Shown: positions 1-59,244 of the stretch, one piece after another | Position numbering within the stretch: position 1 is the stretch's first letter | How the letters are laid out: the number at the start of each line of letters is the position of its first letter | NCBI GenBank assembly: GCA_004794785.1 | Contig: SJOL01007541.1 | Span: 114,292 to 178,291, forward strand | Direction of reading: 5' to 3' | Length of the DNA: 64,000 nt | DNA from: Opisthorchis felineus | Taxonomy: Eukaryota; Platyhelminthes; Trematoda; Opisthorchiida; Opisthorchiidae | Program-made: the position numbers and the translations under genes | The notes under the pieces: generated by a model | The model's database searches: none | Told to the model about the DNA's origin: nothing | Seen by the model: only the letters and a program-made list of their open reading frames with translations

Positions 1-1179
1 TAGCACGTCTTCAACCTCCCCTTCGTCCGTTAGCAGGTACACCAACTGAATCGAAATTCAAAAGGTGACTTGGGAAACAAATTAGGGGAGATAATCGTGG
101 AGCCTCAGACGGTCATTACAACCGTGAAACAAGTTACGACAGTCCTTCCTCTGAAGAGCACTCACTATCCTATATAACCCACGATGTAGTGTAGAATCCT
201 TCCTCCAACTAGAGGCCATTCCCCCCGGACTGGCCAAACGCCCCACCTCCTTAGTGACCTCTTTTCGGGTGCTGGAAAAGAAAGGCTGAATCTCAGCCGT
301 AGATTCTGCAGGACCACTTAGTCATCCCAGTGTTAGTGGATTATTTTCGATAGCACACCGCGTTTTAGAACGGAATTTCGTTGCACAGCCTCTCGGTCAC
401 CTCTAGCAACCTTCGTCCGAAAGGAACTAATCAAAAACATGTGGACAACAAAACACGTGCCAATTGTTACGGACACTGGAACACTCTGCATTCTTCTATG
501 TATTCCAGCTCGTTTTTGGCTATGTGCGTTGTCTTGTTTCAGGCTGAGAGAAACCCAACTATGAATTTCACTAGTCAGAATAGTGCATGAACTGTTAACT
601 GTTTTAATGCTGGCACCATTCGGTCATTTCCCGGCCCATATGCTTTTGCTCGTTTCTTCTGATGGAGGTTGCCTAGGTGACCAAAATGTTGAGCAATACG
701 ATTTCTCTCCAAAATCTGTTTTCCCCTGGTACTTTTCCTCTATTGCTCGCCGGCTGTAGATTAGCCTTGTACACCCATTTATTTGGAAGCAAATCCAGTA
801 AATCCCCCGTCGCGAGACACTCCGCATCCAGTATGGACTGACTGGTAAAGTCCCTACAAAGCTTAAGGGTACCAGTTAACTAGACAAAGGATAATAAACA
901 AAGTCGGGAAACTCCTCACAAAGGAATACTGTATTGCGAAGTGGCTGGATTTTTTCATCTAACAGCGCCGTCATTCACATCGACAAGTGAACATATGGGT
1001 GCATAAATTTAATCTGCTGACGCACTGTTATAATGTTGCATTTTGACGAGATTGGAAGATGGACTACTGGGTAAACACTAATCACGCCTTTAATCAATCA
1101 ATTCTGTATCAGGCCGGTTATGTGGCGTCATCATATCAGGGCTTGGTTTCGCGACCGACCATCAGCCGAACCGACAGGT

Positions 1180-1196
1180 TTATATATATATGTATA

Positions 1197-1268
<72 letters not shown>
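1180..1268. repeat. (TA)n microsatellite
   Basis: About 89 bases of almost pure TA dinucleotide, with two TG interruptions near the left end (1191 and 1201). It is a simple repeat. It makes a spurious Tyr/Ile-rich open frame on the plus strand, which should not be called a gene. Confidence 0.97.
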
Positions 1269-1272
<4 letters not shown>

Positions 1273-3689
1273 CCAAGTTGCAGTTAAGTAACCACCCTAG
1301 GTCGTAAGCGCATAAGATCAGGGTTTCTCAGGCTGTGTTCGTAGTGTACTTGCACAACGCACCCCATACTCCGGAAATTTACTGTCAGGAGATCCCAATA
1401 AGGACGAAACCGGTTGTTGGGTATCGACGGTCTTTCATCAATATTGTGAGTAATTTGTTCAGCCAGGAGAAATTCGTGGTTCATGTTCTCACACTCACCC
1501 TATCGGGCAGAGACGATAGGCACACAGAAAGGCGATGGGAATAGTGTCACTTTACTGGGACTGACCGACCGAACTTGGATCGCCCTCCAGTCCCACACCC
1601 ACTCTGACATCATCTGCTGGCATTACAAAAGAACCCTTTACGCAGTCGAGTCAGCGTACTTACGAGAAGAATATCAGCTGAAAATGGACGTCGTCGTCGG
1701 CATTGATGTCTATTGAATTGCAGGCAACCCGATTCGGCAGATTGAGCAACCACCAGAGATGATGGAAACAGTGTCCAACTTACGAGCAATAACTTACTGC
1801 ATGGTGATAGTTTTCGTTAACATTTAGAAACAATTAATAGCTCATCGCTCACGTGTGAGCCAACTGCTTGTCACAAATCGCGTGTCGTTTACGGTAATGA
1901 CTGCATCCGTTTTGTTTTGCAACTCAGAGACCAAACAACCCTGCCTCTCGTCTCTCGCCGGTAGCCTAACAGTGAATCATATAGCCGGTCGTTCGCCAAG
2001 TTTGCCGCGCTCCCATGCGGCTGTCATGCACAATCCAGGAAACATTCGCTGTCCCTTAATCAATTTTCAACAGTATACCTGTTCCTGTTGCCTGTTCACC
2101 TTTATAAGCTCGTGAGAGTGGGTGCGCGAAATAATGCTTTAATACTGAAGGCGTTGGCCACCGGGGAATCTCTGGCTTTGTTCAACCTTTCCGCGGCCAC
2201 ATAAGTAGCGGATGAGCCTGTGATCGATTGGCCTTAGTTAACGTGTCCTGTGCGCTCATTTCGTCACCGCTTTTGGGTAGTACTGTGCCTTGAATCGGAC
2301 GCACGGGCACGTAGTTCGGCTTTCGTGTGGCTCATGTGGCCTATGCAATGATTTGACCTCAAGTTCCTGGGACACATCATCGAATTGCCGGTGATGTCTA
2401 ACACAGAAAGAACAAAAAGTGTGAACGCCACAGTCGATGTTCTTGACTGATCCGTCATTGCTTACCTCACCAAATAGTAATCGATCTTGCAAACTGGACA
2501 ATCAGAGTCCTGATGCGAGTATGAATCAGCTTAAACGAGTCAGAGTAACTAACCCCGAAGTGGTGCTTCACTACTTACATCGCTGCCACGGAAGTGCAGG
2601 TGAAACCTCAACCTCATACATCCTCGTGTTGATTAGAATAGCAGTTTACATATCGTCGATGTATCTTTCCTCCCAATAACCTGTGTCGTCAAACAGTGTA
2701 CATCCAAGCCACGCCAGTATCTGGTGTTTCAACAACCTAAAGGAGGTATCCACCAAATTTAACTCGTTTCTTTTTCTGTTTGGTTGAAACTACTGTATAC
2801 AATATCCGGTCTAATGATGTGCAAACACATTCTTAAGCTCAGCTATCTTTGGATATTACTGTGACATTGTTGTGGGTAGGCCGACAAACTTCCGGTCATT
2901 AGGCAACTTCAGCGGTTTTATTTTGGAGCACATGTAGCGTTTGACAGCCATTTAGGAAAATTTGTGAACAACTTCTATAAAGGTCCATCCTCGTTTGCTT
3001 TACCGGGATAGTTTGAACGTAGGTCGGTCTGTAGCAATTGGGAGTTACATTTAAATAACCTGAATCATGCGATAACGTAACCGAAAGTTGTCCGAACAGC
3101 CGACAAAAGCTTTGGGCCTGTAAAAGAGGAGATAAATTAGCAGCTGTAAGTGAGTTTGGAACGGTACTGGCTAATATGGTTAATTGAGTTATACCACGTT
3201 GGTTTCACTGTCTGTCAGCCAAACGTTATGGTCGAGTCAATCTCACCAAGTCAACCGGCGCTGGTCTCGTTAAACAATTTATTCCTCATAAAAAGTTAAC
3301 ATTACACACCAGGCGCCGATATGGCCTCGAACTCGAAAGTCTTCTCGAAGTTGTCTGCTGGCCTCGCCCATCTTGGCGTCTGTCTTTAGTTGCTCCTAGT
3401 TGGGTCTAAAAGTTAGTGTCCCTCTTTCGGATTTCGTGCTTACAACGCCGCTCAGAGTGAGTCTCCGTACTCGACAAGGAATCAAACCGAAGCCGGTCAG
3501 ACGCATGTGCCTTACACTTGGCCTCCGTTAACCTTTGCTACCATTCGACTCGTGGCATCGTCTGTGAGCAGCCGACCACGTGCCGTCAGATTGTCATGCT
3601 TTTATTGAGACTTCCCTCTTAAGGTCTTCTTCCATTTTCATCTACTTGGGTTATTATGAGCCGATATTGTGTTATAATGAACCCAGAAT

Positions 3690-3882
3690 GTACTATAATA
3701 TTATAATAATCATTCAGCCGTAACACCCTTTCGATGCCTAGCTGCCACGCCACTCGAAGGAAGCACGAGATACTGCCAGGTTGCCCAAGGTTAGACAGGG
3801 GCTATCAAGATGCCGGGGTTCGGTTCGAATCACAAACCTTCCGGTCAGTAAGTTCCCGCCTTAACCACTGAGCCATCTCGAG
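3690..3882 (-). mobile_element. tRNA-derived SINE, diverged copy
   Basis: Read on the minus strand, this begins with the tRNA-like head containing GATGGCTCAGTGGTTAAGG (A box) followed by GGTTCGAATC-like B-box material. It continues through the body shared with the copies at 5.6, 58.2-58.5 and 59.2 kb and ends in an AT-rich TAATAATA tail. Several substitutions and a changed middle segment show it is old. It makes a short spurious peptide ending in a Met-Ala-Gln-Trp-Leu motif typical of this SINE when translated. Confidence 0.85.
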
Positions 3883-5571
3883 CTCGAATACACTAGCTGC
3901 TAGCAGATTTACTTGCCGTTCGCAACGGGGACATACCAACATTCTCCTTGTGGAATGTAACTCTGGAACTAACCTCAAACACATCGGCCGCGCAAGTGAA
4001 CCCATGCCACAAGTGCACAATCTGACATTTTTATGCGTGACTATGATATTCAGAACCTTACAAACTATCTTTGGCATAATGTCTCTAATCCGCGTCACTT
4101 TGTGACAACTGTTCAAAACTGAAGTAATGGATGGATGCATACCGAATACTGATTTTTCTTCTGAAGCACAGTAACTCGTTTGCCACCTGAACAATACATG
4201 GAGAGTCCTTTTGCTTACACTGGCCAGTGCACCGTTGCGGTCCTGGCTTCAGTAACCAAGACCGAGAGGTTGAAAGCTCACAGCATCCAAACGTCTTCGT
4301 CGGACTCACACTGAATCATTAGGTTTCTACGAAGGATAATCATGAAATTCGAAACTTAACTTGGTTCGGCTACTTAAAATGGGCAAAGTTGACCAGCAAT
4401 TCCGCACGAATGAATCCAGCGAAGCGAAATTTCCAAACATTACTGAAATGGCTCCCTAAATTGGGGGTCGCTTAGATGGAGCTTCAGTACTATTTATACA
4501 TGGCAGTGAAGCATCGGTGTTGAACACTGGTGTCATGCTGTCGATGATGATGATGACTATTTGTACATATATGTATGTATCTGTGTCTGTGTTTTCAAGT
4601 CAGAACCATTTTGCAAGGTTTAGTCTCCGAGGTCTGTTTTAACCTGCCATTTAGCAGAGCTACGTGGTTCATACTCGATGCGTAAATTACGTTCTGTCAT
4701 CCAAAGGTCTGAAGGCTTCCACGACGGCTGAAGGCAATCGATTTGATCATTCGTGAATTAGGAAACAGTGACTATATCAACTCGGCCAGCCACTGCACGC
4801 GCGGAGGAGTACGAGAAGTGGAACAAGGAAAGATATCCCTCCTTTCTTCATTAGACAAACCATTTGAATGCGGACCAGTGTTTTTTTCAACACGTGACAG
4901 TGTAGAACAGATCTGGGCCACTAGGTCTCAGCCCTCAACGCGCTGATCAAAGATAATGGAATTACCCGCTTTTTGTAAGTTGGAGTGGCTACAATACATG
5001 ACAGTAGATACGGAAAAACAAGTCAGAAGATCTGCAAATGGTTCCTCCTTACCAATTGCAAAAAGCAGTTTAATTTGCGGCACACTTCTGCAGAGGAAGA
5101 TGCAGGTGTGTAGACATGAAATTGACTACGTCAGTGTCACGGTCATCAATAGCTAGGTCGTCCATTTGAAATCATACCATAACACGCGATCAACTCTTCT
5201 CTGATGAAATGGCCAAACTCTCTGTCGCCACAGCAAGTTACTGGAACAATTTAATCGGCTGGATTTACCACCTCCCAATGCGCATAGTACGGGCGGAATC
5301 AGTTTAATCTATTGTCCTAATGCGCAAGTCGCATGTTGGATGACAAAAGATGTTTGCGAAAGAACCCTTTCAATACTCCCTAAAGCGACCATGTTTTCGG
5401 ACTGAATACAATTTTATGACATCGACTTGTCACTGAATATAATTCGAAATATACTATGTTCTGGATACCAGCTTGATAAATGAAAGGATTTATTGTTTTT
5501 GTCCATGCGCATTATCACGTCAAATACACTCGGGGCAACTGCTTCCACTGTTATCGAGTAGTTGAACAAAA

Positions 5572-5749
5572 CTCGTTCAGCTGTAGCACCCTTTCGGTGC
5601 CTAGCTGCCATGCCACCCAAAGAGAGCACGAGGGCTGGAATACTGCTAGTTTGCCCAAGTCTAGACAGGGGAAGTCGAGATTCAGAGGTCAGATTTGAAC
5701 CATGGACCACGGTTAGTAAATTCGCACCCTAACCACTGAGCCATCTTCA
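5572..5749 (-). mobile_element. tRNA-derived SINE
   Basis: This is the same family as the other SINEs in this window, on the minus strand. The head with GATGGCTCAGTGGTTAGGG is at the right end. The B-box region is GGTTCAAATC (diverged). The body contains the CCTGTCTAGACTTGGGC and CCGAAAGGGTGCTACAGCTG blocks seen in every copy. No clear target-site duplication was found. Confidence 0.87.
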
Positions 5750-6008
5750 CAGAACTCCTGAACTGCATCCCAACATTAAGTATCATTACGATTCTTTAGA
5801 TGAGGGTCTTCTGTACCTTTTTGATGTCCGTTCATTTGACTGTTTTCTGTTATTCGTCTCACAATTTCGAGTTCCCTGTCCCAGTTCGTCCATCGCCATC
5901 TTTATGTTCTGGTACTCGAAAGCATACCGTCGCCTTTCATTCGAACTGCATGTATACCATTGTTGTACATTTCATTGATTGCTTTTTTTTATTGATGCCT
6001 AAAAACAG

Positions 6009-42184
<36,176 letters not shown>

Positions 42185-42937
42185 TGCTAAAAACAAGAAT
42201 TCCTCATAAGTGCGCAAAGATTGCAGGGTGTCGCACTCGATTTCCGTGTTTAGTTCGCACTCTCCCTCGGACGCTTTAGGCAACGCCACCGTGTATTTCT
42301 TTCGCTATTGTTTCGAAATGAAACTGAACTGAATTACTGTCAGTCATTACTCGATTTTTTCTACAGAGCTCGCAAGTAGGTCACTTTTTCTCTTCGTTTT
42401 GATTTAGTGGTTTCTTCCCTCAACAATCCTCGCTAAAAGACACCATGGTTCGTTGTAAGCTATCGCTCATGCATGACCGTACGGTTCCCTGTATCACGCT
42501 GTACCCCTCATTCATAGTCTTTCAATCATTGACTTACATGTTATTTTCATCCGCTGCATGGTGCCCCCAAATTTCACCTGGCTCTCTTTCACCTATTCGG
42601 CTGTATCTTCCTTTTAACCTATATCATGGAGCGCATTTTCTTATGGAGGGGGCATGCTTCTCTTGACCAGCTCATCATCATTAGTTCAGTTATTTTTATC
42701 TATATCCCATTTTTCTGACACACTTTCAACCTGACTTACTCATTCTTTCCCTTTGTTTTGATCCTCACGACAATGCAGTCTGCCGTGTACATATGATAGT
42801 CATCCCCTAACCTTTTCACATTACTTTGTGCCTACTTATGAAAGTTGTAGTAGTACAAACCGGATGGTGTATATGCTTTTTCAACCGCGAGTTTGCGGCA
42901 CTTTAAACTGTTTTATCGCCGTTTCTAACTGCGTCTG

Positions 42938-42943
42938 AATAAA
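42938..42943 (+). terminator. Candidate polyadenylation signal for liprin-alpha
   Basis: AATAAA, about 750 bases after the stop codon of the 41906-42184 exon. Usage is inferred. Confidence 0.4.
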
Positions 42944-45405
42944 CGCCTCTATTCCTTCAGTTGATTTTGCACACCCGTCCAGCAAGCTTTATTGTACCAA
43001 AGTTCCACCTTCGGTCCATTGTGTTCTAGCCACGTGTGTCACATGAAAACCTCAATGTTGAAGGCCGGTAGAGATGCACGGAGTCGGCCGATTCGCTACC
43101 GATTAGTTGGATTAATCAGAATAATATAAACCACCCTATTGGCATTACGTGATGCGATAGCATTTCTTCGTTATTCTCATCAAATCAAAACCAAAGTGGG
43201 AATGGCGGGATTTGTGATCAGCAGTCTAGGAAGCCGACCCACGCTTAATTGTTTGGTCATGTCCCCCAACCAACCTAATACACTGCGCTAGTTGCCATAG
43301 CGCAGCAGTCTCGTAAAAGGACACCAAAACTTGTGTTTCACTCAAAGTTATGTAACAGTGGATGCGGCCTTCTATGAAGCCGTATTGTGCTTGCCGACCA
43401 TATTGTATGTTGTTTAGTACACATTATGCAAGGCAAAGTAGTACCTCAACATAGGAGTATTTCAGTGTCGTTTGTAAATGTGACTCGGTTAAAACACACT
43501 GTGGGTCATTTTCTTATACTAAATTCAGGAACAAGCATTCATGCTCACTCATCATATTTGATCACTATTCGAAATAATCAAATGCGTTTTTCGGAAACCA
43601 ATTAGAATCAGCAGATTCCTGAACAACAATAGAATAGCGGTCATGTGCAATCCTAACCAGCGTTCCCAACAGAACAACCATCGAGGGAACAGCAAGTGCA
43701 TTCACAACGAAAACAAGTCGAGAGTTGTACACAGTCGTACTATTTTAAAGTATATGCACGGAAAACTGTAGAAATTCAAGCAGTTTCTGAACGAATATTG
43801 GAATGCGGTCGTCCATTGAAAGCACATTACTGACCAGTCACATATCTCGCGTTTATACCGGACTGATTTCATCCGCCAGTGGTTGGATCAGTTGCACGCA
43901 AGTAAGGCCTATTAGCCCTGGAAACGCCCAGTTGTGTGCGGTTTGTATGTGCGACTCTGTCCAGAAAAAAACGCATGCCGGCTTTCATGACTTAAAATTA
44001 TTTGAGGCTTCGTCGTGAACTGAAACGGTAAATGCAACAGAATGGTCACCGAACGCCATCCGGTGGGTAAATGCCGAAATGCTTACAGCTCCTGCAGCAC
44101 CTAGGCTAATGAGAACGAGGGAACCTTGTAGTACCGTACGAATAGGCGGCTGATTAGACTAGATTAGATTGATGTGTGATGAAATACTTGGAAGAGCGCC
44201 ATTCTTTTCCAGCAAGCCTCATTTATCTACCGAACCGGCTCTATGCATGGAACCCAATATGTCGGTAGTCAGGTCTCTACAACGTATTGATGCTGGATGG
44301 GTCAATCACATTTCAGTAACGTTCATCCCTCATCTCCCACCGAATAATTAGAGTTTCATGTTTGTCAACCCATTTGTGTGATGTTAGAAAAAGGGTACGA
44401 AGGCTGCTTGGCCCACTTCGTTGTACCGTATACCATACCCAAGTGTTGATGCGCGTCTGGTCTTTCTAATGTTTTCCAGTGTTCCGATGGAGTGGAGACC
44501 ACTAGGTTCGCTGCTTATCTAGATATTACGACTGCACCAAGGTGATATATGGTGTGGGTTAGTTGTATGCAATGATAGATCTAGCACCGCAAGCAGACAG
44601 TTGATGTAACACTGGACGTGCTTTTATGTGCACTTTCACCAGTTCGTTGAATGACCGTGCCACTTTTCACGTCGTATGCGTGCGAATGTCGAGTCAAAGT
44701 TTTTGAATGCGTAACTCTACTTGGGTGCCTAAATATCAGACCTTGTTCTTAAAGCAGCCGTACAGAAATTCTGCAATATCAAACCCAAAGTAAAGTAAGA
44801 TCGCCTTGTGGACCTAAGCGTAAATCTTGCCTTCCGTATCCTCCTGGACTCGTCCATATGACACTTCTCAAACGTGGTTAGAGACCCTACAGAAAACGGC
44901 ACGTGACCTAGCTCGGTATCGAGTATGCTTTCAATCTGGCCGAACAGGGTCATCATCATTGACAGCAACACCAGATGAGAACACTGATGTTTCACTGCCA
45001 CACGACCATGTCAATTTATTTGAATAAAGCCACATCGGCCGAACATAGTAGCTAAACCTTGCCTGCAACTGCGTGCGTTATGTTTAGTGGGGCTCATATG
45101 TATACCGGGTTGGTCCCGCCAATGGCGTCTTGAATTCCTATCATTTTTCCTGGTTATAAAGTTTAGTGCACCAAGTCCCACGCTTATTTCCTCCCACTGT
45201 TCGAGAACACTTCGTTGTGTGTGTTGTCCATGACGATGATGATGCTGTTGCCGCATTTTACTTAGGTTTTATATAAGGACGGCTTTCTAGCCCACAAGGC
45301 AAGTGGCCAAGGTTATCGATATGGCGCCCACACACCATTCGAATTGAGCTCACACACTGTGAAAGTTAGTAGAGACTGGTCAAATCCCGTTTGTTGTTCA
45401 TTTAG
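42944..45405. other. Intergenic region between converging genes
   Basis: About 2.5 kb between the candidate poly(A) signals of the two genes. No gene, SINE or LINE was recognised. Open frames are short. Confidence 0.5.
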
Positions 45406-45411
45406 TTTATT
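45406..45411 (-). terminator. Candidate polyadenylation signal for ARL1
   Basis: AATAAA on the minus strand about 430 bases beyond the ARL1 stop. A second AATAAA (45847-45842) overlaps the stop codon itself. Confidence 0.4.
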
Positions 45412-45842
45412 CTTTGTTCCATGACGAAAAATAAGCATTCAGTTCATACTAGCAACCGATACCATATAGGCAGGCGTTATCCCATGGGGACAGTCGTGAA
45501 GCCAAACAGTGCGGTGAATAGGCAAACGCAGATATGGAAGCACGATGCAAACCAGTAGTGACAACGCTCGTAAAATAACTTCAAAGGCGAGGACGTATAT
45601 AGACGAATATAATGATGGAAATAGAGGAAGACAAAGACGAATATCACAGCCAACTTTCACGTTCGGCGAATAGTGCGTAGAGCCAAGAATGAAAAAGCCT
45701 ACACTGTGAACAACAACCTCATGAACTTGGAACTAAATCCTGCTAGTTGGCGCCACATCACAACAAAACCGTAGGCAAGGTCAAATCCCAAACGTGACAC
45801 TGCAGAGTATTCACAGAAGACAAAGAGGGTAATCGTCCTGTT

Positions 45843-55680
<9,838 letters not shown>

Positions 55681-58140
55681 ATTGAAGTTTTCTTAAGATT
55701 GTACGTGATGACCAGGAGTCTGTGTAGTGCGAATCGATAATGGTCTTTGGGCTGGAAGAAAATGGAAGAGTCATGAAGCAATCCACATGATTGGTTTTGT
55801 TATTTCTTTAACGGTTGAAGGCTAACGAACTGTGGTAGCTCGAATATCCTCGAAATGAGTTGGTGCGAACTGATGCACCCGAACCGTTGAACTTCTGTTC
55901 GATTATATATTTCCGAAGGATGGTAGAGCTCGCATTTTTTCGACTTTTTAGTCTGCGTGTTACTACCTACTGGATGATCCGAATCACCTGCAACTGAAAG
56001 TGTCTAGTTACTGCCACCTCATCATATTCAATCCTCCAATGAACTCTCCATCTATACAAGAAAACTGAGTTTTCGCCGATTGAATTGGCAACTTCCTGAT
56101 TCCTGGAAATCTTGCGTTTTGCATCCATCTCTGTGGACAGATCTGTCCATTGCCCGTGAATCATGCTGGCATTCTGCTTAGAGACGACGGGTCTACTATG
56201 ACTTTCTACTGACACTAAATCATAAACCTCCTATGCCGCTGTGTGAAATGCGCTATATATTCCTTTGGTTTGGTGATGTACTTTCTGTGAAATTGTTCGG
56301 GCTAAGATCCCTAACTGCCTTCTTCTGGTCTTGGGAAACTGTTAGATGATTCCATTTTCTACCCAAACGTCAAGTAGTGTTCTCGCTCCGAAACCACGGA
56401 CCAGAGCAAGAGCCGATCTTTGAGTGGGTTTTTTGCCATACGATAAGTGAAAAGCTTCGTCTTGTATATTCTGTTCCCAAACTGCAGTATGACCGCTGAT
56501 CCTATTCTTCAGTAAGCGGTTAAAACCTCTATGGCACTCTGTTGATAGGAGGATATGGGAGCGGTCCATTCAGTGTATTTCCCTAAATATTATATATTTG
56601 GGAGGTTCTGGTAGGCTGTCCCTTTTCTGGCATACCAAACCGGATGATATCTTTACCGTTTCAGAAGTGTAACGAGCCGTCGAGATCCTTTGATTCACCA
56701 AGCAAAATGACCTGTAACTATCACAATGTGGTGTTCCTCACGTTACCATCTGGCAACAGACAAAATAGATTTATTCCCAAACTTATTCTAGTTGTTTTTT
56801 CTCAGTACTCTTCGCACTGCAGGCACACCCGGACAAACCCTTTGACATCAACCTACGACTGAGTCCAAAAACAAAGCATATCGTTAAGGCGGTCACGAAT
56901 GACGTGCACTTGGTCATGCACGATTTGCAACATTCGATGTCGATACAACATGGGGAGGTACAGCACTTCCCGTGATACCACCCCTTTCTGAGGGTTTACT
57001 TTGGCCACCAACGTCTCAATTTCCAGACATCCAACCCTACATTCTTAGAAGTTGCCCACCATCACGTGCGTTTTATGCATGGTGCTCGTGTTCGGTTACT
57101 TTTCTGGAAACTGGATACATATTTTGATGAGTTGTTACGAGTCAGCATCGTCAGTGAATTCCGGGCATTGCTTTGCTCAGAAGACCGCCCATCTCTCCAT
57201 CCGCTCAAAAGAGGGTTCCTAAAGTAAAACACTCGGAACCTTAGCGCCATTCGGGCCAATCGATCAGACAGGTTGTTCACCGGAATCACGTTGAGGGATC
57301 GGTCGTTGTCGAGAGCTTCGAAACTACAAAAAGAGTATGCAGCGCTTGTAAATCGGATTTCCGTCTCATTTCCCATTTTATGTACCAATATTTATACCCC
57401 TGGTTGGACTGCATGTAATGCTCAAAATGACACAAGAATTAAACAAAAATTTGAACCACTCGAAAGTCGATGCGTTTTCCTGTCTGTCGTGAATTTGAGA
57501 GACGATAATCGAAGAAATATCAACCTGACACATTAAACCGGCCACTTTCAGCCTCCATAAAACCAACCTGTTCCCCAGAAACAGTATCAAAGATCACGAT
57601 TGGACGGCTAATGGGCTCCAATATGTGGAATCATACTTTCACGTGGATCAACTCTCCATAAAGCTATTTTGTGTGTCATTGGACTCTGAACTTTTTGCTT
57701 GCAACACTATCTAATCTTTGTATATTGATTTGGTTGTAGTCCTACATAAATCTATGATCAGAGCCTTCACTAAAACCGAATAAAAGGCTACGTAAAAACA
57801 CAAAACCGCCTGAAAGTGGACTGAAATGGCTACTAATTCGGCTTCTGAATCCTTCAGGTCAAATACACGAAGGAAAACGGGGAATAGCGAAGAGTTCCAA
57901 TGGCAGTGCTTCTTGGAGAAAAGAGTCCTGTTCCGAGTGTGATAGTAACTTGACATAAGTGCGAGATGAACAAAGATCTGAAGACCTGGGCTGGACGGCT
58001 AGATTTCCAGCCACATAGACAAGCTTTCTTCGAGTGGCTCAGTTCGTAATGTAATTCTTCATAGCGTCGACTGGAGAAACTGGACTGGCCACCGTTCAAC
58101 TCACTTTCCATGGTACATCTCTTGATGTGTATTACACAAG
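55681..58140. other. Region upstream of ARL1
   Basis: This should hold the ARL1 5' UTR and promoter. No TATA box or other promoter element can be fixed from sequence alone. No other gene or repeat was recognised. Confidence 0.5.
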
Positions 58141-58180
58141 GGGCGAGATGGCTCAGTGGTTAGATGTAAGATAATAATAA
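58141..58180 (+). mobile_element. Truncated SINE head
   Basis: GGGCGAGATGGCTCAGTGG opens a SINE that stops after about 28 bases and runs into ATAATAATAAGATAAT, the tail of the inverted SINE that follows. Confidence 0.7.
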
Positions 58181-58330
58181 GATAATCGTTCAGCTGCAAC
58201 ACCCTTTCGGTGCCTAACTGCCAGTTTGCCCAAGCCTAGACAGGGGAAGTCGAGAGGCGGAGGTCGGGTTCGAACCGCGGACTTTCCGGTCAGTAAATTC
58301 GCGTTCTAACCACTGAGCTATCTCGCCCCC
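58171..58330 (-). mobile_element. tRNA-derived SINE, inverted
   Basis: Minus-strand SINE, well kept in the head and body: GCGAGATAGCTCAGTGGTTA at the right end, CGGTTCGAACCCGACCTC B box, CCTGTCTAGGCTTGGGC. It lacks part of the body (the segment with the CCTCGTGCTT block). It faces the next SINE head to head. Confidence 0.9.
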
Positions 58331-58332
58331 CC

Positions 58333-58333
58333 N
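58333..58333. other. Single N at the junction of two head-to-head SINEs
   Basis: One ambiguous base within a run of C, exactly where the inverted SINE meets the direct one. The junction may be an assembly join. Confidence 0.95.
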
Positions 58334-58530
58334 CCGTCAGTGGTTAAAGCGCGAATTTACTGACCAGAACGCCCGTGGTTCGAACTCGACCTACGTCTCT
58401 CGACTTCCCCTGTCTAGGCTTGGGCAAATTGACAGTATCCCAGCTCTCGTGCTTCCTTTGGGCGGCATGGCAGCTAGGCACCGGAAGGGTGCTACAGCTG
58501 AACGATTATCTTGTTATCTTTATTATATTA
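58334..58530 (+). mobile_element. tRNA-derived SINE
   Basis: Plus-strand copy lacking the first few bases (starts in GTCAGTGGTTAAAGCGCG), with GTGGTTCGAACTCGACC, CCTGTCTAGGCTTGGGC, GGCATGGCAGCTAGGCACC and GTGCTACAGCTGAACGATTA. The tail is T/A-rich (TTATCTTTATTATATTA). Confidence 0.9.
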
Positions 58531-58539
58531 CACACAGCC

Positions 58540-58730
58540 CATGGAACCATCTCCTTGTTGAATATACTGACTAAAATCACACCATCTTTCGGCAAGTGTA
58601 TTGCACCAACAAAGTGCAAAGCCACGCTTCACAAAGTAAAATTCAACAAAAGGCGTGGAGGCTGTGGAGAATTTTGCATACCTCGGTAGTTGCATCCATC
58701 ATCATCGTCAAGAGCAGCATCAGCACATCA
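58540..58730 (+). pseudogene. LINE RT fragment
   Basis: APTKCKATLHKVKF followed, after a frameshift, by EAVENFAYLGSCI, matching the P-KCK-LLQD and VE-F-YLGSCIS blocks. Short and broken. Confidence 0.65.
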
Positions 58731-58869
58731 GCGGTAAGCCACGTAAACGCTGTACAGTGGCTATAGGTTCAACAGTTTTGTTCGCCGATGATCAATGAAG
58801 ATAGGGGTAGATAGCTACGCACTGGAGGCAGTAGGTGATATAAGTGACGTGTGAATCCATGGATGACAG

Positions 58870-59244
58870 CATACTTTTCGATGGAGAGATCGAGTGTACG
58901 ACTGGGCCATGTTTTTCAACGTCTCTGACCGTTGAGTTCCCTCTTGGGATCCCCATCCAGGGAGAAGGTAATAACCAGTGCAGCTGAATTCACTTGTAAC
59001 GGCCTTAGAAATTCGCTGTCCAGTTAGTGCTTGGCCTCCCCTTGCTCTTCTCCGCCCTCCCCATGGTTTTGCGGAAAGGTTTCACCGAGCATATCGGCCG
59101 ACTGGCATTCGTAGCACGTGACCAAGCCAGCTCAACCCATGCAGTGTGACCAGTTCATCTATCGTGAGCGAGGTATTTCTTCCAGGTATTTCTTCCAAAC
59201 TATTAGGGTACTCCAGAATTACTGAGCGGATATCTCCATTTGAC
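58870..59244 (-). pseudogene. LINE 3' portion, downstream of SINE insertion
   Basis: On the minus strand SLTIDELVTLHGLSWLGHVL, RMPVGRYAR, and LLPGWGSQEGTQRSETLKNM are the terminal blocks of LINE ORF2. It continues the fragment at 59455-59610 after the SINE. A tandem TATTTCTTCCAG-type duplication lies at 59174-59196. Confidence 0.8.

Larger units (their letters stand above)
1..6008. other. Upstream stretch without recognised exons
   Basis: No exon is recognisable here on either strand apart from repeats listed separately (a TA microsatellite and two minus-strand SINEs). The open frames are short and of non-coding composition. If the liprin-alpha gene reading starts left of the window, this is part of one of its introns. 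No promoter is visible. Confidence 0.5.

Noticed and set aside
1..44. Minus-strand QLVYLLTDEGEVEDVL preceded by an acceptor-like TTCGATTCAG
   Set aside because: Only 15 codons before the window edge, no homology recognised and no partner exon; too little to call.
1059..1307. 82-codon frame rich in Tyr and Ile
   Set aside because: Translation of the TA microsatellite.
44190..44218. Candidate ARL1 terminal exon beginning after AAATGAG
   Set aside because: The acceptor is poor and the peptide does not resemble the ARL1 C-terminus; the exon at 45873-45843 fits precisely.
45640..45695. Second candidate ARL1 terminal exon after GTGTAG
   Set aside because: Gives a hydrophobic Trp-rich tail of the wrong length.
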